Source of the DNA: Aptenodytes patagonicus | Taxonomy: Eukaryota > Chordata > Aves > Sphenisciformes > Spheniscidae | DNA length: 64,000 nt | Direction of reading: 5' to 3' | Assembly (NCBI RefSeq): GCF_965638725.1 | Contig: NW_027472020.1 | Coordinates: 434,001-498,000 of the forward strand | Part shown: positions 10,690 through 21,535 of the stretch, in pieces | Layout of the letters: every line of letters starts with the position of its first letter | Position numbering within the stretch: position 1 is the stretch's first letter | Notes under the pieces: generated by a model | Told to the model about the DNA's origin: nothing | Seen by the model: only the letters and a program-made list of their open reading frames with translations | The model's database searches: none | Position numbers and translations under genes: made by a program

Positions 10690-11411
10690 TGTGGCGGTGT
10701 GCTCCCCCTGCCCTGCGTAAGCAATGACCATCAGTGGGGGTCGTTGTGGCTGCATCCAGCTTATGCTGGATTTTGGGGATGGATGGCAACATAGTAGCCA
10801 AGGGCTGCCTGGAGCAGCCACCCAAATGACTTGCTGATATGCAAATATGACTGTAAGTCAATCATCTTACTCTATAAATAGTGGACAGCCCAGGGCCCGT
10901 TGAGCTCTCCTGCGTGGCAGCGGGCTGCACGCCAGGATCTCCCCTTGAGTAGGGACGCCTCTCAAGGTTACTCCTTGAGGTTGAGAGATTCCTTGCCGCA
11001 ACAGATCCTCGGTAAGTGACTAATAGCATGCTAAACTTTGAAATCTTAGCTAAGTGATATAAAGGATTGACTGTGCATATATAATCCTTTAGACATAAAC
11101 TGTTGACCAAGTCTGGGACTAGGATTGGATCCAGCCGCACCTAAACTCCTCTCTGAGAAGGAGTTTAGAAAGCAAGGGGGTCCTTTCTGAACCTCATGAC
11201 TCAACGGGAGGGTCTCCCTGACAGTTTTGTCCGACCCTGTCCTCTATGCAGTAAATAATCAAGTGTACCTTGCCATCGGATCTTGTTAAATCACTGTCAC
11301 ATTTACCATTGAACTTTGTTAATTCATACTTTAACTCACTGCTTTCTATCAGTAAAGTGTATTGTTGCTTCTCTATTACAAGTGAAGTGCAGTCTCACTA
11401 CATATGCAACA
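10690..11411 (+). mobile_element. Solo LTR (722 bp) inserted in the 62-bp satellite, with CAAGG target duplication
   Basis: Begins TGTGGCGGTGTGCTCC and ends ATATGCAACA, giving TG...CA ends. The 5-bp direct repeat CAAGG lies immediately outside both ends (10685-10689 and 11412-11416). Removing one copy restores the satellite's expected CAAGGTTCCC. It contains TCTATAAATAGTGG as a TATA box near 10870 and an AGTAAATAATC poly(A)-like block near 11250. No retroviral gene is inside. The orientation is plus by TATA and poly(A) order. The family name was not recognised. Confidence 0.88.
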
Positions 11412-12641
11412 CAAGGTTCCCACACCTGCACTATAGGTGCTAAGCCAGCGGTGACATAAACAGCTACACAAGCCAGGTTCCCACGCTTTCCCTGTCAGGT
11501 ACTGAGCCATAAGTGTCATCAGAAGCACTCTAAAAGGTAGGTTCCTGCACCTCCCCTATGAGGTACCAAGCCCGCAGTGACATGAACACCTGTGCACATC
11601 AGTTTCCTGTGCCAGCCCTATCAGGAACTGTGCCACAAGTGACATCAGAAGCACCTGAAGAAGCCAGGTGCTGGCGCCTGCACTATGAGGTTGTAAGCCA
11701 GCGGTGACATTAACAGCAGCACAAGCCATACGAGCTACACAGTCACCAGTGACATAAAAACAGCAGTACAAGCCTTGTTCCCACGCCCGCCATATCAGCT
11801 AGTCAGTCACTGTGACATCATAGGCACATGCACGGCAAGGTTCCCGTGCCTGCACTATGAGGTACGAAGCCAGCAGTGACATAAACATCTATAGAAAGCA
11901 AGGTTCCCATGCCTGCCATACAAGCTACGCAGATGCCAGTGACATCAAAAGAGCAGCATAAGCCTGGTTCCCACGCCTGCCATATGAGCTACGCATTCAC
12001 CACTGACATCAAAACAGCATCATAATCCTGGTTCCTACGCCCTTCATATCAGCCACTCAGCCACCTGTGACATCACAAGCACCTACATGCAAGGTTCCCA
12101 TGCCTGCTCTATGAGGTATCAAGCCAGCAGTGACATAAACAACTGCACAAATCAGGCTCCTTCGCTTGCCATTGGAGATACACAGTCACCAGTGACATAA
12201 GAACAGCAGCATAAGCATGGTTCCCATGACTGCGATATCAGCTACTCAGCCACCTGTGGCATCACATGCACCCTAAAATACCTGGTTCCCGTGTCTCCTC
12301 TACCAGGAACTGATCCACAAATGACACAGACACCTGAACAAGCCATATTCCTATGCCTGCATAGTCAGGTACTGTGCAATGAGTGACCTCAGAAGCACCT
12401 GCACAAGCCAGGTTCCTGCGCCTGCCCTATCAGGAACTAAGCCAGCAGTGACATAAAAATGTTACAATCCAAGTTCCCTCACCTGCCATATCAGCTAGTC
12501 AGCCACCCATGACATCGCAAGCACCTGCACATTTCGGATTCCCGAGCTTGCCCTATCAGGAACTGTGCCCTAAGTGACATCAGAAGCTCCTGTACAAGTG
12601 AGGTTCCCACATCTCCCCTATCAGGTATTACACCACCAGTG
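11412..12641 (+). repeat. ~62-bp satellite array, segment 2
   Basis: The same satellite family as 9200-10689, with more diverged units. It begins with the second copy of the CAAGG target duplication and ends at the 5' LTR of a provirus. Confidence 0.92.
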
Positions 12642-13154
12642 TGTAACAGAAAAAATTTGATTAACTGTATTCTTCTCTCTGAATAGTCTCATTTCGCTTT
12701 AGCAGCTAAAGTAGTTGAAGCCTTAGGCCACAAGAGCTGACTGAGAGTAAACTTTTTGATAAAACTAATGCTGCTAACAAAGAAGTAGCGGAATCTGGCA
12801 GATAGGAGTGGAATGAAGGAGATAAGGACCAGGGAGACAATGCCAAGAGAACGAGGTACCTTCAGAAGGCGGCCAGCCCAGCGACAGTGAAAACTAATAT
12901 GAAATCAAGAGACCACCAACCAGAATTAAGTGATTGGACTTGGGGTTGGACTTGGGGATCGGGTGATGGGTGGAACGGGTATAACTGAGAGGTGTGAACT
13001 GAGGTAGGGGTCCCTCTCTGGAGGCACCCAGCTCGAGCTGTAACCTAACAACTAATAAAAGAGGAATTGGAAACGTTCACTCAGACTTTGCATAAACAGC
13101 GGGTTCCTAGGGCTGGGCCCTGTTATGGTGGCTGGTGTGCGTAAATCCATAACA
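12642..13154 (+). mobile_element. 5' LTR of a gammaretrovirus-like provirus
   Basis: 513-bp LTR that begins TGTAACAGAAAAAATT and ends AAATCCATAACA. An AATAAA signal is at 13054-13059. It is followed directly by a primer-binding-site-like TGGCGACCCAGGTGGGAC and by gag, which fixes it as the 5' LTR in plus orientation. The 5' flank is the 62-bp satellite. No 3' LTR partner is present. Confidence 0.85.
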
Positions 13155-13157
13155 GTT

Positions 13158-13175
13158 TGGCGACCCAGGTGGGAC
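13158..13175 (+). promoter_or_regulatory. Retroviral primer-binding site, tRNA-Arg-like
   Basis: TGGCGACCCAGGTGGGAC begins three bases after the LTR end, in the place where a tRNA primes minus-strand DNA synthesis. From memory of vertebrate tRNA ends it is closest to an arginine tRNA with the CCT anticodon, with a few mismatches. The tRNA choice is an inference. Confidence 0.55.
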
Positions 13176-13415
13176 CCTAGGCGACTACCAATGGAACCTC
13201 TCGTCTCCAAACATTCGATCGGCGCTAACGGGTGAGTTCACCTGGGAACTTTGGCAGTGGGAGGCACCGAACCTGGTGACTCTTAAATTCCTGCTTCAAA
13301 ATTCTAAATGCTGGTAAAATAGTGCACTAAAGGAGAATTGTGTGGCCTAATCAACATAAGACACAAAACACGGAGAACTGTGTGGCCTGATCAGCATAAG
13401 ACGTAGAATTTTAGA

Positions 13416-13673
13416 ATGGGAAATACTTTCGGCATAGAAAAGGGGACGCCCTTAGCTGAAGTATTGGAAAACTGGCATAAAATCGATGGTACCAAAGGAA
13501 TAAGGAAAAAGAGATTAGTAACATTATGCCAAGAGGACCGGACAGTCCTTACACAAGAGGGCAATCTGGCAGAACGGTGGCCACCACAGAGAACCTTTGA
13601 CCAACAGGAACTAATCTTCCTGCATCAATACTTGGAGGACAGTTTCCCTGCACAAATGGTTTGTATGGAATAA
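13416..13673 (+). pseudogene. ERV gag, matrix segment
   Basis: 86 codons starting MGNTFG, a glycine-2 N-myristoylation style start typical of retroviral matrix, followed by a TPLAEVLENWHKI block that resembles gammaretroviral matrix. It stops at 13671, where the family normally reads on into the rest of gag. A degraded proline-rich segment follows to about 13850. Confidence 0.7.
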
Positions 13674-13845
13674 TTGGGCATTTGCTAGGCAAAAAGAAAG
13701 CCTAGAAAAAGTGGAAAATGTTCCTTTAGAAATACCGTGAGTATATCATCTGCTAAAACACTTGTGAAATCTGCTCCACCCTATGCTCTGCTCTCTACTT
13801 TGGCTTCTCTATCCCCCCAGCTCTCATCTACTCCTATTTTCCAGC

Positions 13846-14319
13846 TCCTTTACAGGTGGTGCCAGTACCGGAACAGCTGTGCCTGTCCAGGTGGGGTGCC
13901 CCAGGTAGCCAATACAAGGGTCTACCAACCCTGGGGTCCCCAGGATTTGATTGCTTGGAGTCAACAGACTCCCAGACTTAGAGAGGACCCAGAGAAAGTG
14001 TTACAGATCGTGAAGGGAATACTACGGTCATATGACCCTACCTGGGGAGATGTGCAGATGCTCCTTGAAGCCCTGTTCACGCCAGACGAAAAGCACGCAA
14101 TTCTTGATGCGAACCGTCGCTGGGCAGAACAAGGGGGAAGCTGCCTGGACAGCCTGGCCGACTGTGGATCCTGGGTGGAATCATAATGTAGATGCAGACT
14201 ACAGACAATTACAATTAGACAGACAAGGCTTAGAAGAGGCTGTATGTTTGGCAGGACAAAAAACTGCAATTTGGTCTAAAATAAGGGAGTGTCAACAGAA
14301 GCCTGAGGAACACCCCTAA
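13846..14319 (+). pseudogene. ERV gag, capsid segment
   Basis: The capsid part of a class I gag, with VYQPWGPQDLIAWSQQTPRL and TWGDVQMLLEALFTPDEK blocks that match the general gammaretroviral capsid plan. It runs in one frame to 14186, then continues in another (DADYRQLQLDRQGLEEAV) to a stop at 14317, so there is at least one frameshift. The capsid would form the viral core. Confidence 0.7.
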
Positions 14320-14555
14320 GCTTTTCCCTCTAGATTGTTTAAACAAGTCAGAATGTTTGGGGGAGGAATAGACCCAGAAGCAGAAGCTAAGTGACATCTA
14401 ATGGTCTCTGCTTCTGTGGATATTTTTCTAAACATGTTCCCAGCTGGCCGGGGAAGTCAATGGACGAGGTAGTGCGTTTGGCTACATTTGTATATAGTGG
14501 TCAAGATGAGGAAAGGGTTAAAGAAAAGAGACGTTAGAGGAAGGAGGAAGTAAGT

Positions 14556-14789
14556 GTGTTTGTGTCTGTGCTGAGAGAAGGGTTTGGAGTAAGTCGAGGG
14601 AGAGGCCGAGGAAGAGCCAGAGGAGGTAGATGGAATCAAAGTGAATGTGATTTCCATTTGGGAGCTAATGACTGTTGTGCTTATTGTGGGGAACGGGGGC
14701 ACTGGAAACAGGAATGTCCCATGACGCTAAGAGGGCCCCGGGGATCCAGATTTGGGAGGAATCGGATGAATATCATGGAACAGCAATGA
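14556..14789 (+). pseudogene. ERV gag, nucleocapsid with one CCHC zinc knuckle
   Basis: An Arg/Gly-rich stretch is followed by CAYCGERGHWKQEC at 14676-14717, a C-X2-C-X4-H-X4-C knuckle that binds RNA. There is a single knuckle, as in gammaretroviruses. Stops on both sides isolate it from the capsid and protease segments. Confidence 0.8.
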
Positions 14790-14849
14790 CGGGAAGAGGG
14801 AGAGTCAGACGAATCTCAGGGTATGTATGGGTGTTGGAGTACTAAACTG

Positions 14850-15220
14850 AAGGGTCAAACTGTGGGAAAAATAGAAGACAAGGAAATACTATTCCTAGTG
14901 GACAAAGGAGCACTATGTCACTTTTGAATTTCAAGCCTAAGGGGCAACTCTCAACTGATAGAGTATTGGTTCAAGGAGTCACGGGAAAAAAGGAACAATC
15001 ACTTAGCCAGCCAATGTTGCTACGGATAGGTGGCCAGGGGGTGTGGGGAAGATTTGTGATCACAGAAGAATCACCTATGTGTTTGTTGGGACAAGACCTA
15101 TTACAATCCCTAAATGCCCAGATACGTCTGTCCCCAGAAGGGGTAGAACTTATAGTAGCAGGGGTCTGTCTCACTGCCAAAAACTCACCCAAAATTCCTG
15201 GGGTTCCACCTGAACTTTAA
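14850..15220 (+). pseudogene. ERV protease, active site altered
   Basis: An aspartic protease remnant. The LFLVDKGA block near 14888-14911 sits where retroviral proteases have the catalytic Asp-Thr/Ser-Gly; here the middle residue is Lys. The C-terminal LLGQDLLQSLNAQI block (near 15090-15125) is the usual end of the fold. A stop after the active site separates the two halves, so the enzyme is dead. Confidence 0.65.
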
Positions 15221-15439
15221 GTACCTTCAAAATTGTGGAACTCCTCCGGAATGGATGTGGATTTATTGAAACCGGCACAATCGGTCTCCATAAAAACAAA
15301 GGGAGGAAAGCCCGTAGCAATCAAGTAGTATCAAATTCCCAGGGAAGCAGAAAAAAGTATTCAGAAACAAACCGACCAATACCTGAAAAAAGGGGTTTTA
15401 TGATCATGCAATTCCCCATATAATACCCCTATTTTACCT

Positions 15440-16376
15440 GTGAGCAAAAACAGGTTAGACAAAGAAGGAGATCCAGAATATCGGTTTGTACAGGATCTCA
15501 GAGCAATAAATCAATAAGTGATTGTACCTCATCCGGTGGTTCCGGACCCATCAACAAGATCATTACAAATTCCACCTTGGGCAAAATACTTTACTGTTAT
15601 TGATTTAACAGCTGCATTTTTTAGTATTCTTATAGCAGAAGACAGCCAGCATCTGACAGAAGACAGTTCGCATTTATGTGGACAGGCCAACAAGTAACGT
15701 GGACCCGCTTGCCCCAAGGGTTCACTGGGTCTCCTACAATATTCTCCTGTTTGCTTAAAGATGACTTGAAAGATATTATATTACTTGGAGGTTCTATACT
15801 GGTACAATATGTAGATGATTTGTTACTTGCCAGCAAGACATACGAAGACTGCTTGAAAGATACTATTTGTCTATGTACTGCTTTAGCACAAAAAGGTCAC
15901 CGTGCATCTCTTTCAAGGCTTCAGCTGTGTCAGCAGGAAGTAAAATATTTAGGGTTCATATTAAAAGAAGGACAAAGATTAGTAGACCCAGAACAGGTCC
16001 AGGCTATTGTAGAAATACCTCAACCAGCAACAAAGAAAAAATTGCGAGGATTTTCAGGCACAGTAGGATGCTGCAGACACTGGATACTGGGGCTAGGGGA
16101 GTTAAGTAAGCCGTTGACAGAAGCTACCAAGGCAGAGGAAGTGGAGCCTGTATGGTGGGGTCCAGAGAGAGGAAAGGCTTTCCAAGCTATAAAAGGAGCT
16201 TTAGCTTCTGCTCCGGCACTGGGATTGCCGGATTACTCCAAGCCCTTTGAACTATTTGTGCATGAGAACAAAGGAGTAGCCAGCGGAGTCCTTACTGAAC
16301 AGCTAGGTCCACACCTAGCTGTAGACCCTGCGGCGTATTACTCAACTCAACTGGATCCTGTAGCGCTTTCCTGCAA
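15440..16376 (+). pseudogene. ERV pol, reverse transcriptase to start of RNase H, truncated
   Basis: Early reverse transcriptase blocks are scattered in several frames from about 15440. From 15676 one frame holds WTRLPQGFTGSPTIF and the catalytic YVDD at 15808-15819, then the thumb and connection (KYLGFILKEGQRLVDPEQV). Similarity ends near 16376, where the 62-bp satellite resumes. The rest of pol, env and the 3' LTR are missing, so the provirus lost its 3' half. Confidence 0.82.
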
Positions 16377-17370
16377 CACCCACCATTGCCATCACAAGCA
16401 CCTGCACAAGCCAGGTGTCCTTTCATTCCCAATCAGATACTCAGACAACAGTTACCTCAAAAGCACTGTCATAAGCCAGTAGGCCAGCAACCTACTCAGC
16501 TACCTATGACATCAGAAGCTGCAGAAGTCTGCTGCATGCTCATGCCCTATCACCTACTCAGCCACCTATGACATCATGAGCACCTGCACCAGCCAGCTGC
16601 ATGTGCCTGCTGTAGCTGCTACAGAGCCACCAGTGACATCACAAGCAGGTGCACAAGCCAGCTGCTTAGTCCTGGCATATCAGCTCCTCAGCCATCGGTG
16701 ACACCATAGGCAGCTGCACAAACCAGGGACTTTCTCCTGCCCTGTACATTACTTGGGAACATGACATTACAAGCAGCTGCACAAGCCAGCAGCCAGCTCC
16801 TGCCTTAAAAGCTACTCAGCAACAAGTGACATCACAAGCACCTGCACAAGCCAGGGGCTCACTTCTGCCCTAATAGCTGCAGAGACACCACTGATCTCAC
16901 AAGCACCTGCAAAAGCCAGGTGTCCATTCATACCCAATCAGCTACTTAGCCACCAGTGCCATCAGAAGCAGATGTACAAGCCAAGTGCCTGCTTCTGCCC
17001 TGCCACCTGCTCAGCCACCTATGCCATGACAAGAAGCTGCAGAAGACAGCTGCACGCTCCTGCCCTAATAGCTACAAGTCACCATTGACATCACAAGCAC
17101 CTGCAAAAGCCAGGTGTCCATTCATACCCAAACAACTACTTAGCCACCAGTGACATCATAAGCAGCTGTACAAGCCAGATCCTGCTCCTGACCTATCACC
17201 CCTTCAGGCACATGTGAGATCGCAAGCACATGAACAAGCCAGGTACGTCCTTCTACCCTATCAACTATTCATCCACCTATGACATCACAAGCACCTGCTC
17301 AAGCCAGGGGCCTGCTCCTGGCCTAAAACCTACTTAACCTCACAAGCACCTGCACAGCAGAAGTGTCCTC
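16377..17370 (+). repeat. ~62-bp satellite array, segment 3 (diverged)
   Basis: Resumption of the satellite after the truncated provirus, with units around CATCACAAGCACCTGCACAAGCC and ACTCAGCCACCTATGACATC. The units differ more from those of segment 1 than those do among themselves, which suggests the outer edge of the array. Confidence 0.9.
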
Positions 17371-19157
17371 ACTTCCAATACCCCGGCTTTTTCCCCTCCA
17401 TCTCCCCCTCTGTCTCCCATCTCCCCATGCTCTCCTCTCTCACAGGCACCTTTCCCACCCACTCCACGACCTCCCAATGCCTCTGTCTGCCTCTGTGTTT
17501 GTGTGGCAGATGCTACCTTGGAAGCATTGTCCCAGCCGGGTCACCTGCATCTCCTCCTCTTCTCCCTCTGCTGTCATCATGACTGCGCCAGCTGTCTGAT
17601 GCGCTTTTGGACCTCATGGTCCCTTTCATCCCTTCTGCTGTTAAATCCTGTTCCTGCAAGGGAAGTGACAGTCAGTCGGTGTCCCCTCTGTGGCATCTTA
17701 CCTGCATCTTCCTGAGCTGGACAGCTGGAGGGAACTGTCACCTTTAGCCCCAGCTGTGCTTCAAGACTTCTCCTGGCACAGGTGCGGCTCTGGGTGTGCT
17801 TGGTGCGTACCATGCTTCCTGAAGGAGAACAGCAACACTCAACGGTACTCCTGGGCAGTGTCCAGCTGGGAAGAGCTGATGTGAAGGCACGTTTGCTGCA
17901 GATCCCGAGGCTGGTCCAGGGGTGCTCCCTGTCCCCAGCTTGGCTACAGGTCCCACATCTGGCTCCGTCCAGCAGGACTTTGGAAAGCCTGTTCCCAGCT
18001 GTGAGCGCCAGGCCAAGGGCACAGGGCAGAAACAGCCCCCACGCCCGAGGGCCCCAGCCCCCAACTGGCCTCTGCCCCCAAACTGCTACAACTTCCAAAC
18101 AGGCTCTCCCTCTAACTGAATTATCTCCAGTTTTGAGAAAAGAAACTGTATCCTCTCAGATTCAGGAGTCTGACTAAGACTGTTAGAGGGCGATTTGGGC
18201 TTCAGCTCCAGAACAAAAGAATTTCCGTTACAGAATCTCAGCTGCCACCTCCATGATTGTCGTCACTGACCCACAAAAGCTGCGTTGTGAAAAATCTTAC
18301 AGCTAATTGAAATTATCCTCTCCTCCCCAAATCTTTGTTCTTCTCATACCCTCCAACTACCACGGTAATAATCATATAAGCGTTCTGTCGTTACGACCGA
18401 GCTGAAACCCCTCCAAAGCATCGTTCCCTGACGTGACTGACAGCACTGTGGATAAGGGAGAACCATCACTAACCACACACCCACCTGATAGTCCTTTTGC
18501 CTCTGCGACCCAGCATGTCTACATGGACATCTCTGCCTGACAGGAGAAGACCGGCCCGAATAAAATATCTTACATTGTGTTGGCTCTAGAGTAAGCAAGG
18601 AATTTATGATAGCGATACAAACAAGTTTAAGAGAAAGCAGGATAGCGGAAGAAGCAGAAAATGTGATGTGTCTCACCCATCGCTAATTTCAGAGGAAGTT
18701 TCAGGGGTGTTTTTTTGTGTTTGGGTTTTTTTTTTAATCACTGCACAGCACAACTGAAAAACCACACACCTGCGTTTCAAGGAGAACTGTAAACTACAAG
18801 TTTACAAGAGTAAAACTATCCAGTCTATGTAATTACACTTCCTTCCAGGATACATCGGTCATTTGTTTTACATTTCAGTGGAGAGTTTTATGTTAAAATC
18901 ACTAAATTCTGATATGGAAATAGCAAAATGTCATCTGTAAATCTTTGAAAAGAATAGTACATTGAAGGAAAACTCTTCATATAAAATGTAAATGACATGT
19001 TTCTGCTGTCAAAGGTTATAACGTTTTTGAGTATCTTTGCTGTCTTTGCCTTCTTTGTCTTCATTTTCTTCAGATGACATTATAACTACCGTACCTCAAC
19101 GTAACATTAAACTGTTCAAGGACTCTTGCAAATGATATGAAGTCCAAAATGCCTTAC
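17371..19157. other. Unassigned DNA
   Basis: Starts with a C/T-rich stretch (about 17390-17480), then mixed sequence with several overlapping frames on both strands (17.5-18.2 kb) that have no recognised domain, and AT-rich DNA after 18.7 kb. No supported gene. Confidence 0.3.
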
Positions 19158-19586
19158 TGTCCTCATTTTGGCTGGGATAGTTAAATTTCTTCAGAGTAGC
19201 TAGTATGGGGCTATGTTTTGGATTTGTGCTGAAAACAGTGTTGATAACACAGGGATGTTTTAGTTACTGCTGAGCAGTGCTTACACAGCGCCAAGGCCTT
19301 TTCTGCTGCTCACGCTGCCCCGCCAGTGAGGAGGCTGGGGGTGCACAGAAAGCAGGGAGGGGACACAGTTGGGACAGCTCAAAGAAATATTCCACACCAT
19401 ACGACATTGTGCTCAGCAATAAAACTGGGGGGCAGGTTGGCAGGGGGGCCACTGCTCAGGGACTGGTTGACCATCGGTCGGTTGGTGGTGAGCAATTGTT
19501 TTCATTTGCATTGCTTGTTTATCATGGGTTTTATTTTCCTCTCTCTCTTGTTTTTCTGGTTCTTTTTCAACCCCATCCCACCGGGT
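19158..19586 (+). mobile_element. LTR B, same avian family, plus orientation, 3'-truncated
   Basis: Starts TGTCCTCATTTTGGCTGGG and shares the successive blocks GGGATAG, GTTGATAACACA, ATGTTTTAGTT and CCATCGGTCGG with LTRs A, C, D and E. The TATA region reads AGCAATAAAACTGG, so it has decayed. Similarity stops after CCCCATCCCACCGGG, so the last 60 or so bases of the LTR are lost. It is the most diverged of the five copies. Confidence 0.75.
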
Positions 19587-20936
19587 TTTGTTATTACCAA
19601 CATGTTAATGACATAATAGATCCTGCCAAACCTACAACCTGCAGAACCTGAAGATCGATTTATGCAAGACACGTTCCAGAAATTACAATCAGCATAGAGA
19701 AGCGTATGTATCTACTTTGTTCTGTCCTTGCCAAAACTGCTGGGTGACCTGTTGTCAGCCTCAGTGACGAACAGCAGGCAAGACTCTCTCATCTGTCTTA
19801 GCTCAGATGCAGCTCCCAGGAAAACGGCTATTTCAGAAAGTCATGCCTTGTTATTTTGGGAAAGTGTTTCAAGGAAATGCGTTTAATACTCTAGAATGGT
19901 AAGACTAAGCATGGTAATCTCACTCCAAGTTCTAGCTCTGCCACAAAGTACCTTTTTTTTCCCCCTCTTTTCACCAAAAGGGTGGCACTTCTGTCTGAAT
20001 GCAAGATGAGCTACATGGGGTATACAGACAGCCCATGGAAAACTGAGAAATGAGTCTGTGATCACTTCCATCCCCATTCCTTGGCACTCCAGCACTCCTT
20101 TCACACTCCTTTCCTCATCAGCAGTCAGGCCTTATGTGTTCTGCGCAACATGTTCAAGATGCTGACTTCACCAGGTATTGCCCAAATCATCTCCTACTTG
20201 AGTTCTGATCAGCTCAACTACTGCCACAGCCTCTTCTGTCCTGATGTGCAGTCTTGCCCCATTCTGACCCACTCAGAAAGCTCCTACAACGATCATCTCA
20301 CTCACTGCCTTAATCACAACTCACCGTCTCCTTAACACCCTGAAGTTGTTTCCGTCACTTCACACATACAGTTAATATGGCCTTTCATGACTTAGCCTCC
20401 TTCCCTCATGTTATTTTCCACCGAGTACCACGACGACAGCTCCTAATGACAGACCCTGAGAACAGCTCCCAGAGACTGTCCCCTGCTACACACCAACAGG
20501 AACAGCACTGTCTTCTCCCACGGCCATCTCCATGCTTGGGAGGAGGTGTTCACACACCCCTGGCAGCCGGCCTTGCTGCCTGGAAATCCTCGCTGTGCTG
20601 CTCAAGGCCATGAAAACTGTCATGCTACGGCTGTACCCACATCACTGTTCCTCATTCTGAGCGACACTGCTCATTTCTGTGTATTCCCACCTGCCCGCAG
20701 CCAGCTGTTGTTTTCAACCTTGTAAGCATTTTGGAAAAGCACACTTTTTTGTTTTTAATACCTGCTTTGACTTCACTACAGTACAGGCCCAGAGTCCATG
20801 ACTATGGCTGGTAAAGTCCATAGCATTACAGAATTGTGTAGGGATGAAAAATACCCAGTAGTTCAGCTCATTTCAATTGTTTAAGACAAGGCTTTTGGCT
20901 AGAACACAGTCAAGACAATTTAAAACCAGAACTAAC
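19587..20936. other. Unassigned DNA
   Basis: No exon or repeat recognised. Short frames near 20.1-20.6 kb have no identifiable domain. Confidence 0.3.
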
Positions 20937-21021
20937 CTACACTCCCTCCTTGACTGGCACCTCTTTCTTCATCACTCCTTTGCATTTCTTTAGTTCCTGG
21001 GGAGTACATATCAAGATTTCC
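20937..21021 (-). CDS. Candidate terminal coding exon, minus strand, gene unrecognised
   Basis: On the minus strand a pyrimidine-rich TTTCTTTTAAACAG acceptor is followed by 27 codons with a lysine-rich, exon-like reading (EILICTPQELKKCKGVMKK) and then TAG at 20937. The acceptor quality and amino-acid composition support an exon. It lies downstream, on the same strand, of the candidate exon at 23152-23340. No family was recognised. It may instead be a chance frame. Confidence 0.3.
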
Positions 21022-21411
21022 CTGTTTAAAAGAAACAAGAAAGATCAGTCACAAATATGCAGAAAACCTGCCATACACATCCATGGTGCCCACACAGTAG
21101 CATTGTCGAGGCCCTGCATATGCACAAAAGATTAAATTAATGCACCGGGGAGGAGAGAGCAGGAACAGCCCTCTGGCACCCACCATGAGTAACAAGAATT
21201 TCTGCTCTGAACTGGGGCTCAGTCAATGTGCAAGTACAGTACTGATCTAGGCACAAAACTGAGCATGTCACTTAATCCCAGGTGCCACACACACTGTACC
21301 TTCTTCCATCGCCTCCTGCCGATGAATTGTTTTCCAGGCTCTTCCATCCCATCCCAGCTTAGATAACTGCACTCCGGCTCAGGGCTGACTGGGGGAACTT
21401 CTCAGTGCTTT

Positions 21412-21535
21412 AACTTTGCTTCGGGCTTGGTACGAGCACGAGGCTTCATCCCTTTGGCTTGGCCCCCAGCAGAAGGTGGGCAAGTGGCAGGTTTGCAAGT
21501 GGTTTGACAGAACTGAGCTTGTACCCCTACCAGAG
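21412..21535 (-). CDS. Possible small exon, minus strand
   Basis: After a TTTACTCTCTGGTAG acceptor the minus strand stays open for about 40 codons with Cys-rich then Arg/Lys-rich reading (KGMKPRARTKPEAKLKH) and ends in a TGA. It could be an alternative terminal exon of the same minus-strand candidate gene. Evidence is weak. Confidence 0.18.

Noticed and set aside
9200..17370. CRISPR-like alternation of similar and variable blocks
   Set aside because: Units are contiguous degenerate satellite monomers without constant repeats and unique spacers, in a vertebrate context.
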